Source: an uncultured Planctomycetales bacterium (GTDB taxonomy: Bacteria > Planctomycetota > Planctomycetia > Isosphaerales > Isosphaeraceae). From it: a DNA stretch of 64,000 bases. A program made the position numbers and the translations under genes. Numbering within the stretch: position 1 is the stretch's first letter; each line of letters begins with the position of its first letter. Below, piece by piece: positions 9,015 through 18,412 of the stretch. Below the pieces are notes generated by a model, which saw only the letters and a list, made by a program, of their open reading frames with translations, had not been told where the DNA came from and did no database searches. The DNA is taken from the NCBI GenBank assembly GCA_903926465.1, contig CAIYJE010000035.1, forward strand, positions 1-64,000. The letters run 5' to 3'.

Positions 9015-9500
9015 TCAGTCAGGGTCCGGCTCAAGGGCCTGGAACCGGAAGTCGCAATAGGGTGCGCCTTCCATGATGGTCTGGGTCCGCGTCAGGTGGA
9101 TGCTGGAGTTGAATCCTTGCACCAATGCGGAATCTCGGCAGCAAGAGAGGCAGGCACCAAGATCGGCCAGACCGAGCGACTGGTACATTTCTGCGAAGCG
9201 GCAACGCGTGACGTTGAAAAAGAGCCGCTCGTTCGACTGTTCGAGGAGTTCGATCTCAAGTGCCCCGCCGGCCTTCCAGGTTTCGATACAGGCGCTGAAG
9301 GTCGTCAGTTCCTGGTTGCCGGAGCGTGTGGCAAGTTCCGATCCCGCCGTGTGGGCGAGGGTAGAGATAGTGCGTTCAACCACTTGCAGTGTTCGTTCGC
9401 GTCCGAATTCCGCAATGAAGGCCCGAATCAGTGGCCCCGCAATACGGGCTTCTATTTCGCGGCGTTCGAGCAGGGAGAGCTGACGGGAGGGGTCTGACAT
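9015..9500 (-). CDS. L-2-amino-thiazoline-4-carboxylate (ATC) hydrolase family protein
   Basis: A 161-aa cytoplasmic protein. The C-terminal half shows the family signature in order: NVTRCRFAEMYQSLG, LSCCRD, an FN segment, then LTRTQTIMEGAPYCDFR. The conserved Cys and Arg/Thr residues of the family are present. The founding members hydrolyse ATC to cysteine derivatives, but the family is broad and the substrate here is unknown. Its start lies about 200 bases upstream of the MotA/TolQ-like gene on the same strand. ATG 9500 is the only sensible start. Confidence 0.8.
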   Translation of the reverse strand: MSDPSRQLSLLERREIEARIAGPLIRAFIAEFGRERTLQVVERTISTLAHTAGSELATRSGNQELTTFSACIETWKAGGALEIELLEQSNERLFFNVTRCRFAEMYQSLGLADLGACLSCCRDSALVQGFNSSIHLTRTQTIMEGAPYCDFRFQALEPDPD

Positions 9501-9582
9501 GGTAGCTCTGGTCTAAACCTGGTGAGCAAACCTTGGCGAGATAAATCAAGAAACTCAGAAGAATCTGTCTAGAAACGCCAAG

Positions 9583-9606
9583 AGCCGGACCTTTACGGGT
9601 CCGGCT
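9583..9606 (-). terminator. Hairpin downstream of the RRM gene (weak terminator)
   Basis: A perfect 9-bp GC-rich stem (9583-9591 with 9598-9606) with a 6-base loop lies 67 bases after the stop of the RRM gene. On the minus strand it is followed by a mixed GCGTTTCT segment, not a clean T run, so termination may be partial. Confidence 0.5.
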
Positions 9607-9672
9607 CCATCGGTTGGATTGGGCAGCGCTGAGAGATATTTTAAGGCTCTTCAGGCAAGAAAGAGCATTTGA

Positions 9673-10083
<411 letters not shown>

Positions 10084-10110
10084 CAACGGTCTCCCATCGG
10101 AGAAAAACAT

Positions 10111-10711
10111 GGACCCTCGCAACACTTTCCGGGTCCGAGGAAAGGAGCTGACGTACCAGCCCTGCAGGTCAAAGGCGAACGAGGCAAGCGAGGGCTCGGA
10201 CCGATGGTGATCGTCGTCGCAGTCCCTTATCCGCTCCAACCGAGTGCATCATACGTCAGACTCGCAGTCTGGCATAGCGAAATTCCAGAGTTTTGCAAAA
10301 TTAGGCGATCTCTACCGGTCATGAAGGGGCTCATCCGGAGTCTGTCAACCCTCGCAGGCGTAACGGGTTGCGTCCGATCGGCTGGATACCGAAAAAACTT
10401 TGGGAATGTCGCTAATTTTTTTGGTTTTCAAGCGACACGGCCAGCGTTGAACCAGACCAAACCTCAAATAATTGTGGTCCAGGGGCTTCGATCGTCCAGA
10501 TGACGCATCCAAGTTTTGGTTGAAATTCCCCATTCGGCGGCCTCATTCTGGCCCAAGCCTGGGGCTGAGCCGCGTTTTTTGGTCAACTTGCCTGTTCCGT
10601 CTGGCCGATTAAAGGAAATTGATTGAGGCAGGAGCCGACAGATCACCGGTGCGTGTGGCTTCGCGACCCGCGAGGTCGGACGACCGGGGGATTCCCAGGG
10701 AGCAGGATAGG
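10111..10711. other. Intergenic region between divergent RRM and Ig-like genes
   Basis: About 600 bases with no supported gene. It must hold the promoter and 5' leader of the RRM gene, whose relatives are often cold-regulated through long leaders, and the promoter of the gene at 10712. Short A/T-rich patches occur near 10290-10430. I see no clear hairpin, riboswitch or repeat. Confidence 0.4.
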
Positions 10712-11452
10712 ATGCGGTCAACACGACGCGGTCGCCATGCTGGGCAAGAGTTTGGTGGGAGCGGTGAAGATTCGTTCGTAGCCGTTGTGGTTACCAAGCT
10801 GACCGGTGCGCTGCTGTTTATTCTGCTTTTGACCATGACCATCATGGTCTTGATTCCGCGTGCCGACGAGAACCGCCCCAGACCTTCAGAAGAGGATGTG
10901 GAGCGGGTGCCTTTGACTTTGACCACTCCGGATGACTTGCCCGAGGCGATTACCGGTCGAAGTTACCGAGTGGCATTGTCGGCCCAGGGTGGGGCTGGTC
11001 CACTGCGGTGGTCCCTTTCTGGCGAATTGCCTGAGGGCCTCGTGCTGGATTCAGGCCTGGGCCAGATCCACGGTGTGCCGGTTCGTGGCCCTGGGGAGCC
11101 GGTGGAACTTACCATTGCCGTGACCGATGGCGAGCAACGCGACAAGAAGCCCGTACGCCTTTCGATTCTTGAGCCATCCAAGGTTCTGGGGTGGATAGAT
11201 CCCGCCCGCATTCGGCCGGTACCGGCATGGCGAACCTGGCTTGATCATGGCTTTGGATTCCTGTTCCTGGGGCTCACGGGACTCATTGGGCTGAATTTGG
11301 TGGGCTCCGTGGAGCGCTGGTCGATTGCCCAAGGTTCTGGGAGTGAGAACGGGGTCCGAAAGCGATTTCGAATCTATCGTGGGTTGGTGATTCTGGTGGC
11401 GATTGCACTGAGCGGGGCTCTGGCGTTTTGGTTATTCCGCCCCCTGATCTGA
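10712..11452 (+). CDS. Membrane protein with extracytoplasmic putative-Ig (He_PIG-type) domain
   Basis: A 246-aa protein. ATG 10712 is chosen because it follows AGGATAGG directly; an upstream TTG at 10619 would add an unlikely Arg-rich extension. One span near residues 23-48 (FVAVVVTKLTGALLFILLL) is followed by a beta-rich segment (~65-150) with the hallmark of putative-Ig domains: a PLRWSLSGELPEGL strand then a D-S-GLGQIHGVP strand. Two more spans lie near the C-terminus (~180-202 and ~220-243). The domain layout suggests a membrane protein with a periplasmic adhesion-like or binding domain. Nothing next to it on the same strand indicates a pathway. Confidence 0.7.
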   Translation: MRSTRRGRHAGQEFGGSGEDSFVAVVVTKLTGALLFILLLTMTIMVLIPRADENRPRPSEEDVERVPLTLTTPDDLPEAITGRSYRVALSAQGGAGPLRWSLSGELPEGLVLDSGLGQIHGVPVRGPGEPVELTIAVTDGEQRDKKPVRLSILEPSKVLGWIDPARIRPVPAWRTWLDHGFGFLFLGLTGLIGLNLVGSVERWSIAQGSGSENGVRKRFRIYRGLVILVAIALSGALAFWLFRPLI

Positions 11453-11913
11453 CCTATAACAGTTCACGAGTGGGCTGAATCTCGAAGCAACTCCAAGCGA
11501 CAGGCGAGGGTGGCGGTTCCACACAGAGAACCCCATCGCGAACCGCGATAACTCGCACGAAAATCAGCGGGTTATGCGTGCCTTGCGTGTTGGACCTGGT
11601 GACGGTCCCACAGCCGCCGCTGCGTACGATTATCCGCCGGGTCAGGATGGCTGCATGATAAATATAAGGGCTGATCTGGATCGTTCCGCCCCAATTTGAA
11701 CAGGCGGAACCGCATAGAGAAAACCAGGCCGCAGACCTACATCTCCAACGAAGTAAAAAACAAACACCTCGCGTTCCACTCGCCGAGTGGATAATTTCAA
11801 AGAAATCACCGGCCAATTTTGTAGAGTGGACGCTTATTTTAAGATTGTGTCTCGCTTGAAGCTGACTCAAGTCTAATACCAACTCGAAGCTGCCCGCCTG
11901 GGAGAACATCTCA
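11453..11913. other. Intergenic region with no supported gene
   Basis: About 460 bases between two plus-strand genes. The minus strand is open for 151 codons (11454-11909), but its product is Cys/Ser/Arg-rich with no recognisable domain, and its start would sit on the ribosome-binding region of the downstream gene. I do not call it. An A/T-rich stretch at 11740-11880 probably contains the promoter of the gene at 11914. Confidence 0.4.
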
Positions 11914-13560
11914 ATGAATCATCGCTGGTACTTGCTTGTCGCGGGTGTTGTGGTTGCTGGCGGGTTCAGCCCTCAAGCAGAGGCGCAAAGAACACGCACC
12001 AATCAACCGGCTCAGGGGGGTGGCGAGGAACCTGGCCCTGGCGGCCCGGGTGGTCCTGGTCGAGGTGGCCCTGGCGGACCAGGTGGCGGAGGTCCCGGTG
12101 GTCCTGGTGGATTTTTTAACGATCCCAAATTTCGACTCAGGCAGCTGAAGACTCAGGTCTCCCAGCGCCCGCAGGCCCAGCAGCCTGGCCGGGGTGGGTT
12201 TCCGTTCGGTGGCGGGATGGGTGGGCCCGGTGGTGGCGGCGGCGGGATGATTGGGTTGCTCCAGAGGTCGCCCGCGTTGCAAGCCGAGTTGAACCTGACT
12301 GAAGAGCAGAAGACAGCGCTCGCCGAAATTCAGAAGGCTTCCGACGAGAAGCGCCGGGATACGTTCCGGAATGCATTTCCCAATAATAATCGGAACGGCG
12401 GCGGCCAGGGCGGTCCTGGTGGCGGTGGACCAGGTGGTGGCCAGGGTGGCCCTGCTGGTGGTGCTCCCGGTGGCGGCCGCGGTGGCCGTGGCGGTGCCCC
12501 CAATGCTGGTTCTGATGCCGCAACCAACCTGACCGAGAAACCCCAGTTTGCTCAGCTTCTGGCCCGGAGTGCGAGTGCCTCTGTACTCACATCATTCACT
12601 CTCGTCAGTTTCGCACAGCAAGATCAGCCCCAGAACCCTCGGGGAAACCGTGGCCCTGGTGGCCAGGGTGGTAACGGTGGTCCAGGCGGTGGCGGCCCCG
12701 GCGGGCCTGGTGGCGGTGGTCCTGGTGGCGGTGGTCCTGGTGGCGGACGGTTTCAGATGGATCCCGCCCAGATGGAGCGGATTCAGGGGATGATGCGAGC
12801 CCAGCAGGAAGAAGATCAACTCGCAGTTCAGAAGGTTCTGACTCCAGCCCAGCTGGCACGCTTGGAGCAAATCCGACTTCAGATTGTTGGCCCCACGGTT
12901 GTTGCCGAAACTTCCGTAGCGGAGAAACTTGGACTCCAGGAAGAGCAGTACCAGCAGATCCAGGAAATTATTTCCGAGATGGATGAGCAGGTTGCTCAGT
13001 TGATGCAGGCTGGCATGGAGCAGATGCGCACCGAGTTTATGCGTCAGAATCCTCCGAACGCGGCAAATCAGGGTGGCCGGAATGGCGGCGGTGCCCCGGC
13101 CAAGGCGGCCGATCCGAATGCCGATCCCGAGGGTGATCCAGCCGCAAATGCCCAGGCTGCCAACCAACAGCGGGGCGCCCAGAACAATCAGCGGTTTCAG
13201 GCCATGGCCGAGTTCGCAGCCAAGCAGGGCGAGCAGCAGGACCTGATCACAACCAAGGCAGAAAACGCCATCGCCAAGGTTCTGACCAAGCGTCAGAAGA
13301 CCATGTTCAATGGCTTGCTGGGCAAGGAATTTGACCTCAAGAAGCTGGCGGAAGAGCAGCCAGGGCGTGGTGGTCCCGGCGGTCGTCGTGGGCCCGGTGG
13401 AGACCAGGCTGCTCCGGCTGCGGCTCCTGCTGCCAAACCCGCAGGCGAAGCCGATCCAGCCGCCGCTGCTGCCTCAGAGGCTGACAGTGCTACCCCCAAG
13501 GCGGGTGGTCGTCAGCGGCCACAGCCCCGGGTTCGGGGTCAGGCCCCATCCGCTGAATGA
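11914..13560 (+). CDS. Secreted Gly/Pro/Gln-rich protein with LTxxQ-like helical segments
   Basis: A 548-aa protein with a signal peptide (residues 1-25, ending SPQAEA). Blocks of GGPGGP-type low complexity (about 37-65, 85-110, 150-200, 245-280) alternate with charged helices. The helices carry motifs like those of Spy/CpxP/ZraP 'LTxxQ' periplasmic proteins: LNLTEEQKTALAEIQ (~127), VLTPAQLARLEQI (~308), and LGLQEEQYQQIQEI (~336). Each is a hydrophobic-LT/LQ-E-E-Q turn typical of chaperone-like or metal-sensing proteins. A second gene of the same type follows after a terminator. Function is inferred only by analogy; the low-complexity linkers are unusual for the family. Confidence 0.7.
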   Translation: MNHRWYLLVAGVVVAGGFSPQAEAQRTRTNQPAQGGGEEPGPGGPGGPGRGGPGGPGGGGPGGPGGFFNDPKFRLRQLKTQVSQRPQAQQPGRGGFPFGGGMGGPGGGGGGMIGLLQRSPALQAELNLTEEQKTALAEIQKASDEKRRDTFRNAFPNNNRNGGGQGGPGGGGPGGGQGGPAGGAPGGGRGGRGGAPNAGSDAATNLTEKPQFAQLLARSASASVLTSFTLVSFAQQDQPQNPRGNRGPGGQGGNGGPGGGGPGGPGGGGPGGGGPGGGRFQMDPAQMERIQGMMRAQQEEDQLAVQKVLTPAQLARLEQIRLQIVGPTVVAETSVAEKLGLQEEQYQQIQEIISEMDEQVAQLMQAGMEQMRTEFMRQNPPNAANQGGRNGGGAPAKAADPNADPEGDPAANAQAANQQRGAQNNQRFQAMAEFAAKQGEQQDLITTKAENAIAKVLTKRQKTMFNGLLGKEFDLKKLAEEQPGRGGPGGRRGPGGDQAAPAAAPAAKPAGEADPAAAAASEADSATPKAGGRQRPQPRVRGQAPSAE

Positions 13561-13648
13561 GCAAGAAATCCAGCCACCAGTTCCTCCCAATTCAGATAGC
13601 TCTGCTGATCTGAGCTTGCTCAGATTTGAGTTTGGAGATAGACAATCC

Positions 13649-13689
13649 AGCCGGTCGAATCGCTCAGGGCGGTTCGGTCGGCTTTTTTT
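13649..13689 (+). terminator. Rho-independent terminator after the Gly/Pro-rich gene
   Basis: An 11-bp stem with two G:T pairs (13649-13659 with 13673-13683) and a 13-base loop is followed by a run of seven T. It lies 90 bases after the upstream stop and ends about 9 bases before the Shine-Dalgarno sequence of the next gene. The downstream gene therefore needs readthrough or its own promoter inside this region. Confidence 0.8.
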
Positions 13690-13713
13690 GTGACCCAAGG
13701 AGGAGTCAAGGCC

Positions 13714-14385
13714 GTGATCAAGCGAACCTTAAAGCTGGTGCGATTTCGCTGGATCGCAGTTCTGCTCCTGGTGTTGGGACATGCCGATCATGCCCGCTCG
13801 GGCGATTGGGTTCTGCCCGATAGCCGGCTGGGTGTGCGAACCGCTCCCCTGCTGCTGCTGACCCGTCCCGACGTACAAGCGGAATTACGACTGTCACCCG
13901 AGCAGGTTGCAACCGTCGAACGCAATGTTGCGGATCTCTGGTCACGCGCGGCAGGCCTGAGAGGCAAATCAGACAAGGAAGCGTTGGCCGGTCGACGAGC
14001 CATTGATGAAGATCAGCGCAGTCAACTCGAAGCCCTGCTGGATGAAAAGCAACGCGCACGGTTGCTGGAACTGGATCTGCAGTGGGAAGGCCCAATGAGT
14101 CTGCTCACCCGCAGCTGGGTGACCTCTTGGGTGGGTGTTACGGCCGAGGAGCGTCAGGGGCTTGCAAGCCTTGTGGATGCCAGATTGAGCGAGGCCAGGA
14201 AATCTCAGGCCGTTAGCCCGACCAGTGCCCAGCTGGCTGCCAGCGAGGGGGTTTTGAATGCGCTCTCGTCTGATCAGCGAGAGCGGTGGAATAAGCTAAC
14301 CGGCAAGTCTTTTTACTTTCAGAAGCTAGACCCAGAACTAAGCAAGGCCAGTGCAACTCAGCCGCAAGGCCGGCGCACAAAGTAA
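13714..14385 (+). CDS. Secreted LTxxQ-like protein, paralogue-type partner of the preceding gene
   Basis: A 223-aa protein. GTG 13714 is selected because AAGGAGGAG lies 8 bases upstream and it gives a clean signal peptide (Lys/Arg-rich, then WIAVLLLVLGHADHARS). The mature part is helical with repeated LRLSPEQ (~60), DEDQRSQLEALLDEKQ (~100) and GVTAEERQGLASLVD (~140) motifs, like the preceding protein but without glycine blocks. Both end in a similar WNKLTGKSF or FNGLLGKEF-type motif followed by -KL, which suggests common descent. Likely periplasmic; substrate or partner unknown. Confidence 0.7.
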   Translation: MIKRTLKLVRFRWIAVLLLVLGHADHARSGDWVLPDSRLGVRTAPLLLLTRPDVQAELRLSPEQVATVERNVADLWSRAAGLRGKSDKEALAGRRAIDEDQRSQLEALLDEKQRARLLELDLQWEGPMSLLTRSWVTSWVGVTAEERQGLASLVDARLSEARKSQAVSPTSAQLAASEGVLNALSSDQRERWNKLTGKSFYFQKLDPELSKASATQPQGRRTK

Positions 14386-14422
14386 CGAGATCGTTCCGAG
14401 CCTGGGCCCATCAACCGGTTAA

Positions 14423-14947
14423 TCAGGTCTGGGCTGGTGCATCCTGGAGCAGACTGCCGAATCCTGGTTCTGAACGGATCGGGTCAAAGTCTGGCTCGTT
14501 TTTTACCCGATCGCGGAAACTCGCATCCAGATTGATCGCCTGCGCCAGTTCATTCAGGGCTTTGGGTGGATTTCCCGCCAGGCTCCAGTAACACGACAAG
14601 TTGTAGTGAATTAGCGCTTCCTCGGGGTGGGCTCGGCTCGCTTGTTCGAGGATTTCAATAGCCTGTGCCAGGCGGTGGGTGCGCTTGAAGCACCAGCCCA
14701 GGCTAATTGCCGCCCCAACATGGCCCGGCCTGAGCGCAAGTGCTTTTTCCAGTGGCCGAATGGCCTCCCGGTACTGGCCGGTTGCACGCAAGGATTCACC
14801 CAGCAGAAAGCTCGCCTCAAACTGCATCTCTCCCCAGTCTTCCAGAGAGTTCAGAATTTCGAGGGATCTTTGCGGAAGATCGAGCAGCAGATAGCCTTCC
14901 GCCTGAGAGAGTCGACGGGCCAGTCGTTCATTGGATACGAGACTCAT
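14423..14947 (-). CDS. TPR-repeat protein
   Basis: A 174-aa soluble protein. ATG 14947 is preferred; a GTG 24 bases upstream (14971) is possible. Helical pairs with TPR spacing run through most of it: ARRLSQAEGYLLLDLPQRSL, GESLRATGQYREAIRPLEKA, GWCFKRTHRLAQAIEILEQA, and YNLSCYWSLAGNPPKALNEL. The last helix ends with FDPIRSEPGFGSLL, a capping motif often seen at the end of TPR arrays. TPR proteins mediate protein-protein contacts; the partner is unknown. No operon partner is obvious. Confidence 0.8.
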   Translation of the reverse strand: MSLVSNERLARRLSQAEGYLLLDLPQRSLEILNSLEDWGEMQFEASFLLGESLRATGQYREAIRPLEKALALRPGHVGAAISLGWCFKRTHRLAQAIEILEQASRAHPEEALIHYNLSCYWSLAGNPPKALNELAQAINLDASFRDRVKNEPDFDPIRSEPGFGSLLQDAPAQT

Positions 14948-15126
14948 GGAATCGATATTTCCAGCAATCACTCACCGCCATGGGGCGGTGGATGGCCCAG
15001 TTGCAAATTTGTTCAGATAGAATTCAGCGTATCCGACGAGCGCAGCCACGGTAAAGAGTGAGTCATGCTGGTGTTGAAGAGTTCCTAGCCAAGGCCGATC
15101 GCTTGTCGATGCTGACCTCAAGCTGA

Positions 15127-16317
15127 TCAGGTCCGCCGCCGATTCGCTCCCAGGTCATCTTCGCTCTGCCGGCTGGCCATCAAATCCTCACGGTTTCGAG
15201 CTTCGAGTGCCGTGAGTTCCCGCTCTGTGGAGATGAGATCGGGGATGGCATACTGCGCCTGAGGGTCAACCAGGCTCTCGGCTCGATTGGCAATTCCATC
15301 ACGATTGTGAAGCCCGTTCAGCCAGTGATCGGGAATGGCCGATTCCCCGTAGAGGGCACCCGCCATGCAACCAAGAATGGCACCCGCCGTATCGGCATCG
15401 CCGCCCAGGTTCACAACTTCGGTCAGGGCTTCTTCAAAGTTGTCGTTCACAAGCAACAGGTAAAGGCAGGTTGGTATGCAGGCCGGGGGGAAACCCATGG
15501 TTGGCCGGGTGCATGCGGGTTCGGCACCCAGTCGGTTCGCACGCTCAACGATGGCGCTGAAGGCCTGGTCGCGGGGCGAGTCGAGAACCGACTCAACGGC
15601 GGCGATGGCGTTCGAGACGGCGTGGGTGTAGTTGTTGAGTCCTGAAATCTTCTCAGGCAGACTGGCGGCGATGGTGGACTCTGCCTGGCGAACCAGGTGT
15701 GCAAGCTGGAACAAGAAGCTTGGTCGTCTGACGCTGGGGCCTTCGGTCAAAATTAATGAGACCGCGGTGGCAACGGCATAGGCCCCGGACAGGCTCCTGA
15801 TATCACAGTGGGTCAGCAGACTGGCGGCAAGAACCGCGTTGAGCCGAGCTTCAGGGCAGGTGGCGTAGAAGATTCCGACCGGTGCAATACGCATGGCTGC
15901 ACCAATGCCCGCCGAGGGCCGGCCTGTGTGTTCTGGGGAAACGCCGCGTTCGAGATCACCAATCACGAGCCGGAAACTTTTCCCAGCGCTTCGGTGGGCT
16001 CCGAGGTAATTATCTCGGGGCGTGGCCATGGCAAGATACGTTCGAGCGAGCCACTCAGGCTGGATTTCTCCCTGCTCGCGAAGGCAGTCGGCCAGTGCCA
16101 ACGCTTGCTGGGTGTCATCCGTGTAAAGACCCTTCAAGCGCCAGCGATAAGGCTTTTTACGCCAGGCGCGAACACCGTCTACGTAGTCAGAGACCTGGCC
16201 ATACGTGGCCTGGATCTGCTGCTGGGTCAGTCCTTCGAGCGGGGCTCCAAGAGCGTCGCCCACGGCCAACCCGAGAACGCAACCCCGGGCACGGTCTTTG
16301 CGGGTGGCTTGCGACAT
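15127..16317 (-). CDS. ADP-ribosylglycohydrolase family protein (DraG/ARH type)
   Basis: A 396-aa cytoplasmic enzyme. ATG 16317 is chosen over a longer frame because TAGGAG lies about 10 bases upstream and the family's N-terminus (RARGCVLGLAVGDALGAPLEG) begins just after it. Binuclear metal ligands are visible: YTDDTQQ near residues 63-69 and GGDADTAGAI near 305-313. These are the two acidic clusters that hold Mg/Mn in DraG and ARH3. The family removes ADP-ribose from proteins or small molecules. No ADP-ribosyltransferase is adjacent, so the substrate is open. A C-terminal tail of ~50 charged residues extends past the catalytic fold. Confidence 0.9.
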   Translation of the reverse strand: MSQATRKDRARGCVLGLAVGDALGAPLEGLTQQQIQATYGQVSDYVDGVRAWRKKPYRWRLKGLYTDDTQQALALADCLREQGEIQPEWLARTYLAMATPRDNYLGAHRSAGKSFRLVIGDLERGVSPEHTGRPSAGIGAAMRIAPVGIFYATCPEARLNAVLAASLLTHCDIRSLSGAYAVATAVSLILTEGPSVRRPSFLFQLAHLVRQAESTIAASLPEKISGLNNYTHAVSNAIAAVESVLDSPRDQAFSAIVERANRLGAEPACTRPTMGFPPACIPTCLYLLLVNDNFEEALTEVVNLGGDADTAGAILGCMAGALYGESAIPDHWLNGLHNRDGIANRAESLVDPQAQYAIPDLISTERELTALEARNREDLMASRQSEDDLGANRRRT

Positions 16318-16824
16318 CAGACTTTCGGCTCCTACAGGGGCCGGAGCATTCGCTCCGGATGAGGAAACATGACTTCCGAAGGTAACGCCGAGGCTCTGGT
16401 TCGCCAATGGGTTTCTGGTGCCAGCCGGCCAGAAACGGCCAGCTCAAACCCAGGCGAAATGGAGCCGAGTATTGGTGTGATCGTCACTTAGGGCGATACG
16501 GTCCGGTGCGAGAGTCACCCGAAAATTTCCTGAATCCTTTGCCAGTTCTTCTCAATCGAGCCTGGACCAACGGATCCAAACCCCCGCATCCGATCCAGGG
16601 CCGACGTCGTAACCGACCCGGCGACACCTGAAGTATCGGTCGCAAAGTCCAAGTTGGGGCGAAGGAGTTCCCCTTTTTTTTGGAAAGATGCCGTGTTTGC
16701 GAGTTCTGTAGCGTCCCTGGCGATTCGGTGGTTGGCTCAGGACGGTTGACCGCTTGACCTCGCCCGGCGACCATTGATGAGGGATAGACCGCTTTTCTCG
16801 GAACCCACCCTGGAGACTTCACTC
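16318..16824. other. Divergent intergenic region upstream of ADP-ribosylglycohydrolase and DUF1080 genes
   Basis: About 500 bases without a supported gene. It holds the promoters of both flanking genes. A small perfect hairpin (7-bp stem, 16341-16347 with 16352-16358) lies ~25 bases upstream of the glycohydrolase start on the minus strand and would be in its mRNA leader. A run of eight T at 16673-16680 is not preceded by a stem. Confidence 0.4.
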
Positions 16825-17574
16825 ATGTTGCCAAGCCGTTCCAAATTTCTTGCCGGCTGGGTCTTTGCGACCTTTCTCTCGACCTCCGGTGCTTTTGTAC
16901 AGGCTCAGTACGGTGAGATCACCAATTTGAAGGTGGCTAAACCCGAAGACAAGATCGACACCCCCTCGGTGCCAGCGCCGGCGGGTGCCGTGGTCCTGTT
17001 CGATGGTAAGAACCTGGATCAGTGGGTGGATGTCAACGGAACCTCGGCTGCCCCCTGGAAACTGGTCGAGGGCGGGGCCATGCAGGTGGCCGGTCCCGGC
17101 GGAGGAATCAAAACCAAGAAGCTCTTTGACGGCCACTTCAAGCTGCACGTCGAGTTCCGCACCCCCTACGAACCCAATGACCAGGGGCAGGGGCGGGGCA
17201 ATAGCGGCGTTTACCTTCAGGGCCGCTATGAAGTTCAGGTTCTCGATAGCTACGGCCTGGATAGCCAAGACAACGACTGCGGCGGAATTTACAAGGTTGC
17301 CAAGCCGCTGGTGAACGCCTGTAAGCCACCCACCGTCTGGCAGGCCTACGACATTGAATTCTGGGCACCCGAATTCAAGGATGGCAAGAAAGTGCATCCT
17401 GCGCACATCACCGTGTACCAGAACGGCCAGGCGATTCACAAAGATGTCGAAATCACGGTCGATAACACGGTGTCTGGCCTGGGCGGCGATCCCAGCACGC
17501 CAGGGCCCATCCATCTTCAGAACCATGGAGATCCCGTTCAGTTCCGGAACATCTGGATGGTGCCCCTGAACTGA
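16825..17574 (+). CDS. Secreted DUF1080 protein (3-keto-disaccharide hydrolase domain)
   Basis: A 249-aa exported protein. ATG 16825 follows TGGAGA by 8 bases and gives a signal peptide (LAGWVFATFLSTSGAFVQAQ). The mature protein is a single concanavalin-like DUF1080 fold: VVLFDGKNLDQW (~52-63) opens the domain, NSGVYLQGRYEVQVLDSYG sits in the middle (~130), and PIHLQNHGDPVQFRNIW closes it. The family includes 3-keto-disaccharide hydrolases and is heavily expanded in planctomycetes, where members act on sugars outside the cytoplasm. Substrate unknown. A second member lies at 24304. Confidence 0.9.
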   Translation: MLPSRSKFLAGWVFATFLSTSGAFVQAQYGEITNLKVAKPEDKIDTPSVPAPAGAVVLFDGKNLDQWVDVNGTSAAPWKLVEGGAMQVAGPGGGIKTKKLFDGHFKLHVEFRTPYEPNDQGQGRGNSGVYLQGRYEVQVLDSYGLDSQDNDCGGIYKVAKPLVNACKPPTVWQAYDIEFWAPEFKDGKKVHPAHITVYQNGQAIHKDVEITVDNTVSGLGGDPSTPGPIHLQNHGDPVQFRNIWMVPLN

Positions 17575-17618
17575 ACCGACGCCAACGGCACGTCCAGCAC
17601 GTTGTTCTTGAGGCCAAG

Positions 17619-17663
17619 GGCCCGGTTTCCTTCCCATTCAAGGGAGGGAACTCGGGCCTCTTT
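17619..17663. terminator. Long-stem terminator between convergent genes
   Basis: A two-part stem: 6 bp (17619-17624 with 17653-17658), a symmetrical 3-base internal loop, then 8 bp with one G:T pair (17628-17635 with 17642-17649), closing a 6-base loop. It is followed by TCTTTC on the plus strand. It sits between the DUF1080 gene (+) and the DUF2617 gene (-), which converge here, and may serve both. Confidence 0.75.
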
Positions 17664-17683
17664 CAATCATGTCGGTTTGTGGC

Positions 17684-18229
17684 TCATTCGATCTCGAACA
17701 GGGTCTGAACACGTACAATGGCCAGGTCGCCCGGAATGAAATGGGTGGCGTGGACCGAAAGCGAGTGATCGGTGGCCTCGTGGCGCAGGAATGCCAGGGC
17801 CGGAGGTGAGAGGCGATTCTTCGTGCTGGCCTGGTAAAGCAACCCGGTTCGCCGCGAGTCGGCCAGAATCTCATCATAAAGGTGCGTGAACACCGTACGC
17901 TCAACCTGCTCGGCCTCAAAACAAGACTGATACGAAATTCCCTCGCCCAGCGCGATCTGCGTGACACGTTCCTCATCCAGGCGTGAGGAATAGAGCCGGC
18001 CCGTTTCAGGAAGTGGGGGCTCAAAAACGCCCAGGATCTCACTCACGCGAACCCGCCGCGCGCCCCAGATCACGGCATGGCCGCCGGCGAACAGATGAAG
18101 GTCGCACGTCCAGGCCGTTTGCTGGATCCGCTGGTGAATCCGGCTGCCGAACCATTCCGGGTGTACGGGGCGATCAAAAACCTCGAAGACGAGGTTGTTC
18201 ACGCGAAGTTTGCTGGTGTCCGTTCCCAC
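17684..18229 (-). CDS. DUF2617 family protein
   Basis: A 181-aa protein (from GTG 18229, with GGGAG ~10 bases upstream; the frame is open to 18325, but the extra residues are Pro/Arg-rich and look untranslated). Family features in order: VFEVFDRPVHPEWF near the start, a strand with GGHAVIWG, GLP-like LPETGRLYSS, YQSCFEAEQVERTVFTHL, and the closing HATHFIPGDLAIVRVQTLFE. DUF2617 is a small uncharacterised family of planctomycetes and actinobacteria. No signal or membrane segments are seen, so it is cytoplasmic. Confidence 0.8.
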   Translation of the reverse strand: MGTDTSKLRVNNLVFEVFDRPVHPEWFGSRIHQRIQQTAWTCDLHLFAGGHAVIWGARRVRVSEILGVFEPPLPETGRLYSSRLDEERVTQIALGEGISYQSCFEAEQVERTVFTHLYDEILADSRRTGLLYQASTKNRLSPPALAFLRHEATDHSLSVHATHFIPGDLAIVRVQTLFEIE

Positions 18230-18412
18230 GTCTTTCAAACTCCCTCGCACAGGATCGGGGACCGGCGTCCACCGGTTCCTCGGGGGGCTGGACCGGCTTG
18301 GACTTGAGTATAGGCCAAGCGTCACACGCGGCCAACCTCACCTGGATGGCTCTGGCTAGGCCTTTCATGCCTGAGTTCATCCTCATCTGATCAGGCATCT
18401 GTCGTGGCCGGG

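Noticed and set aside
10239-10618. Search for tRNA or structured RNA
   Set aside because: No cloverleaf, conserved riboswitch core or strong hairpin was seen by eye; a covariance-model scan could not be run.
11454-11909. 151-codon minus-strand frame
   Set aside because: No recognisable domain, Cys/Ser/Arg-rich, and the start overlaps the ribosome-binding region of the divergent gene.
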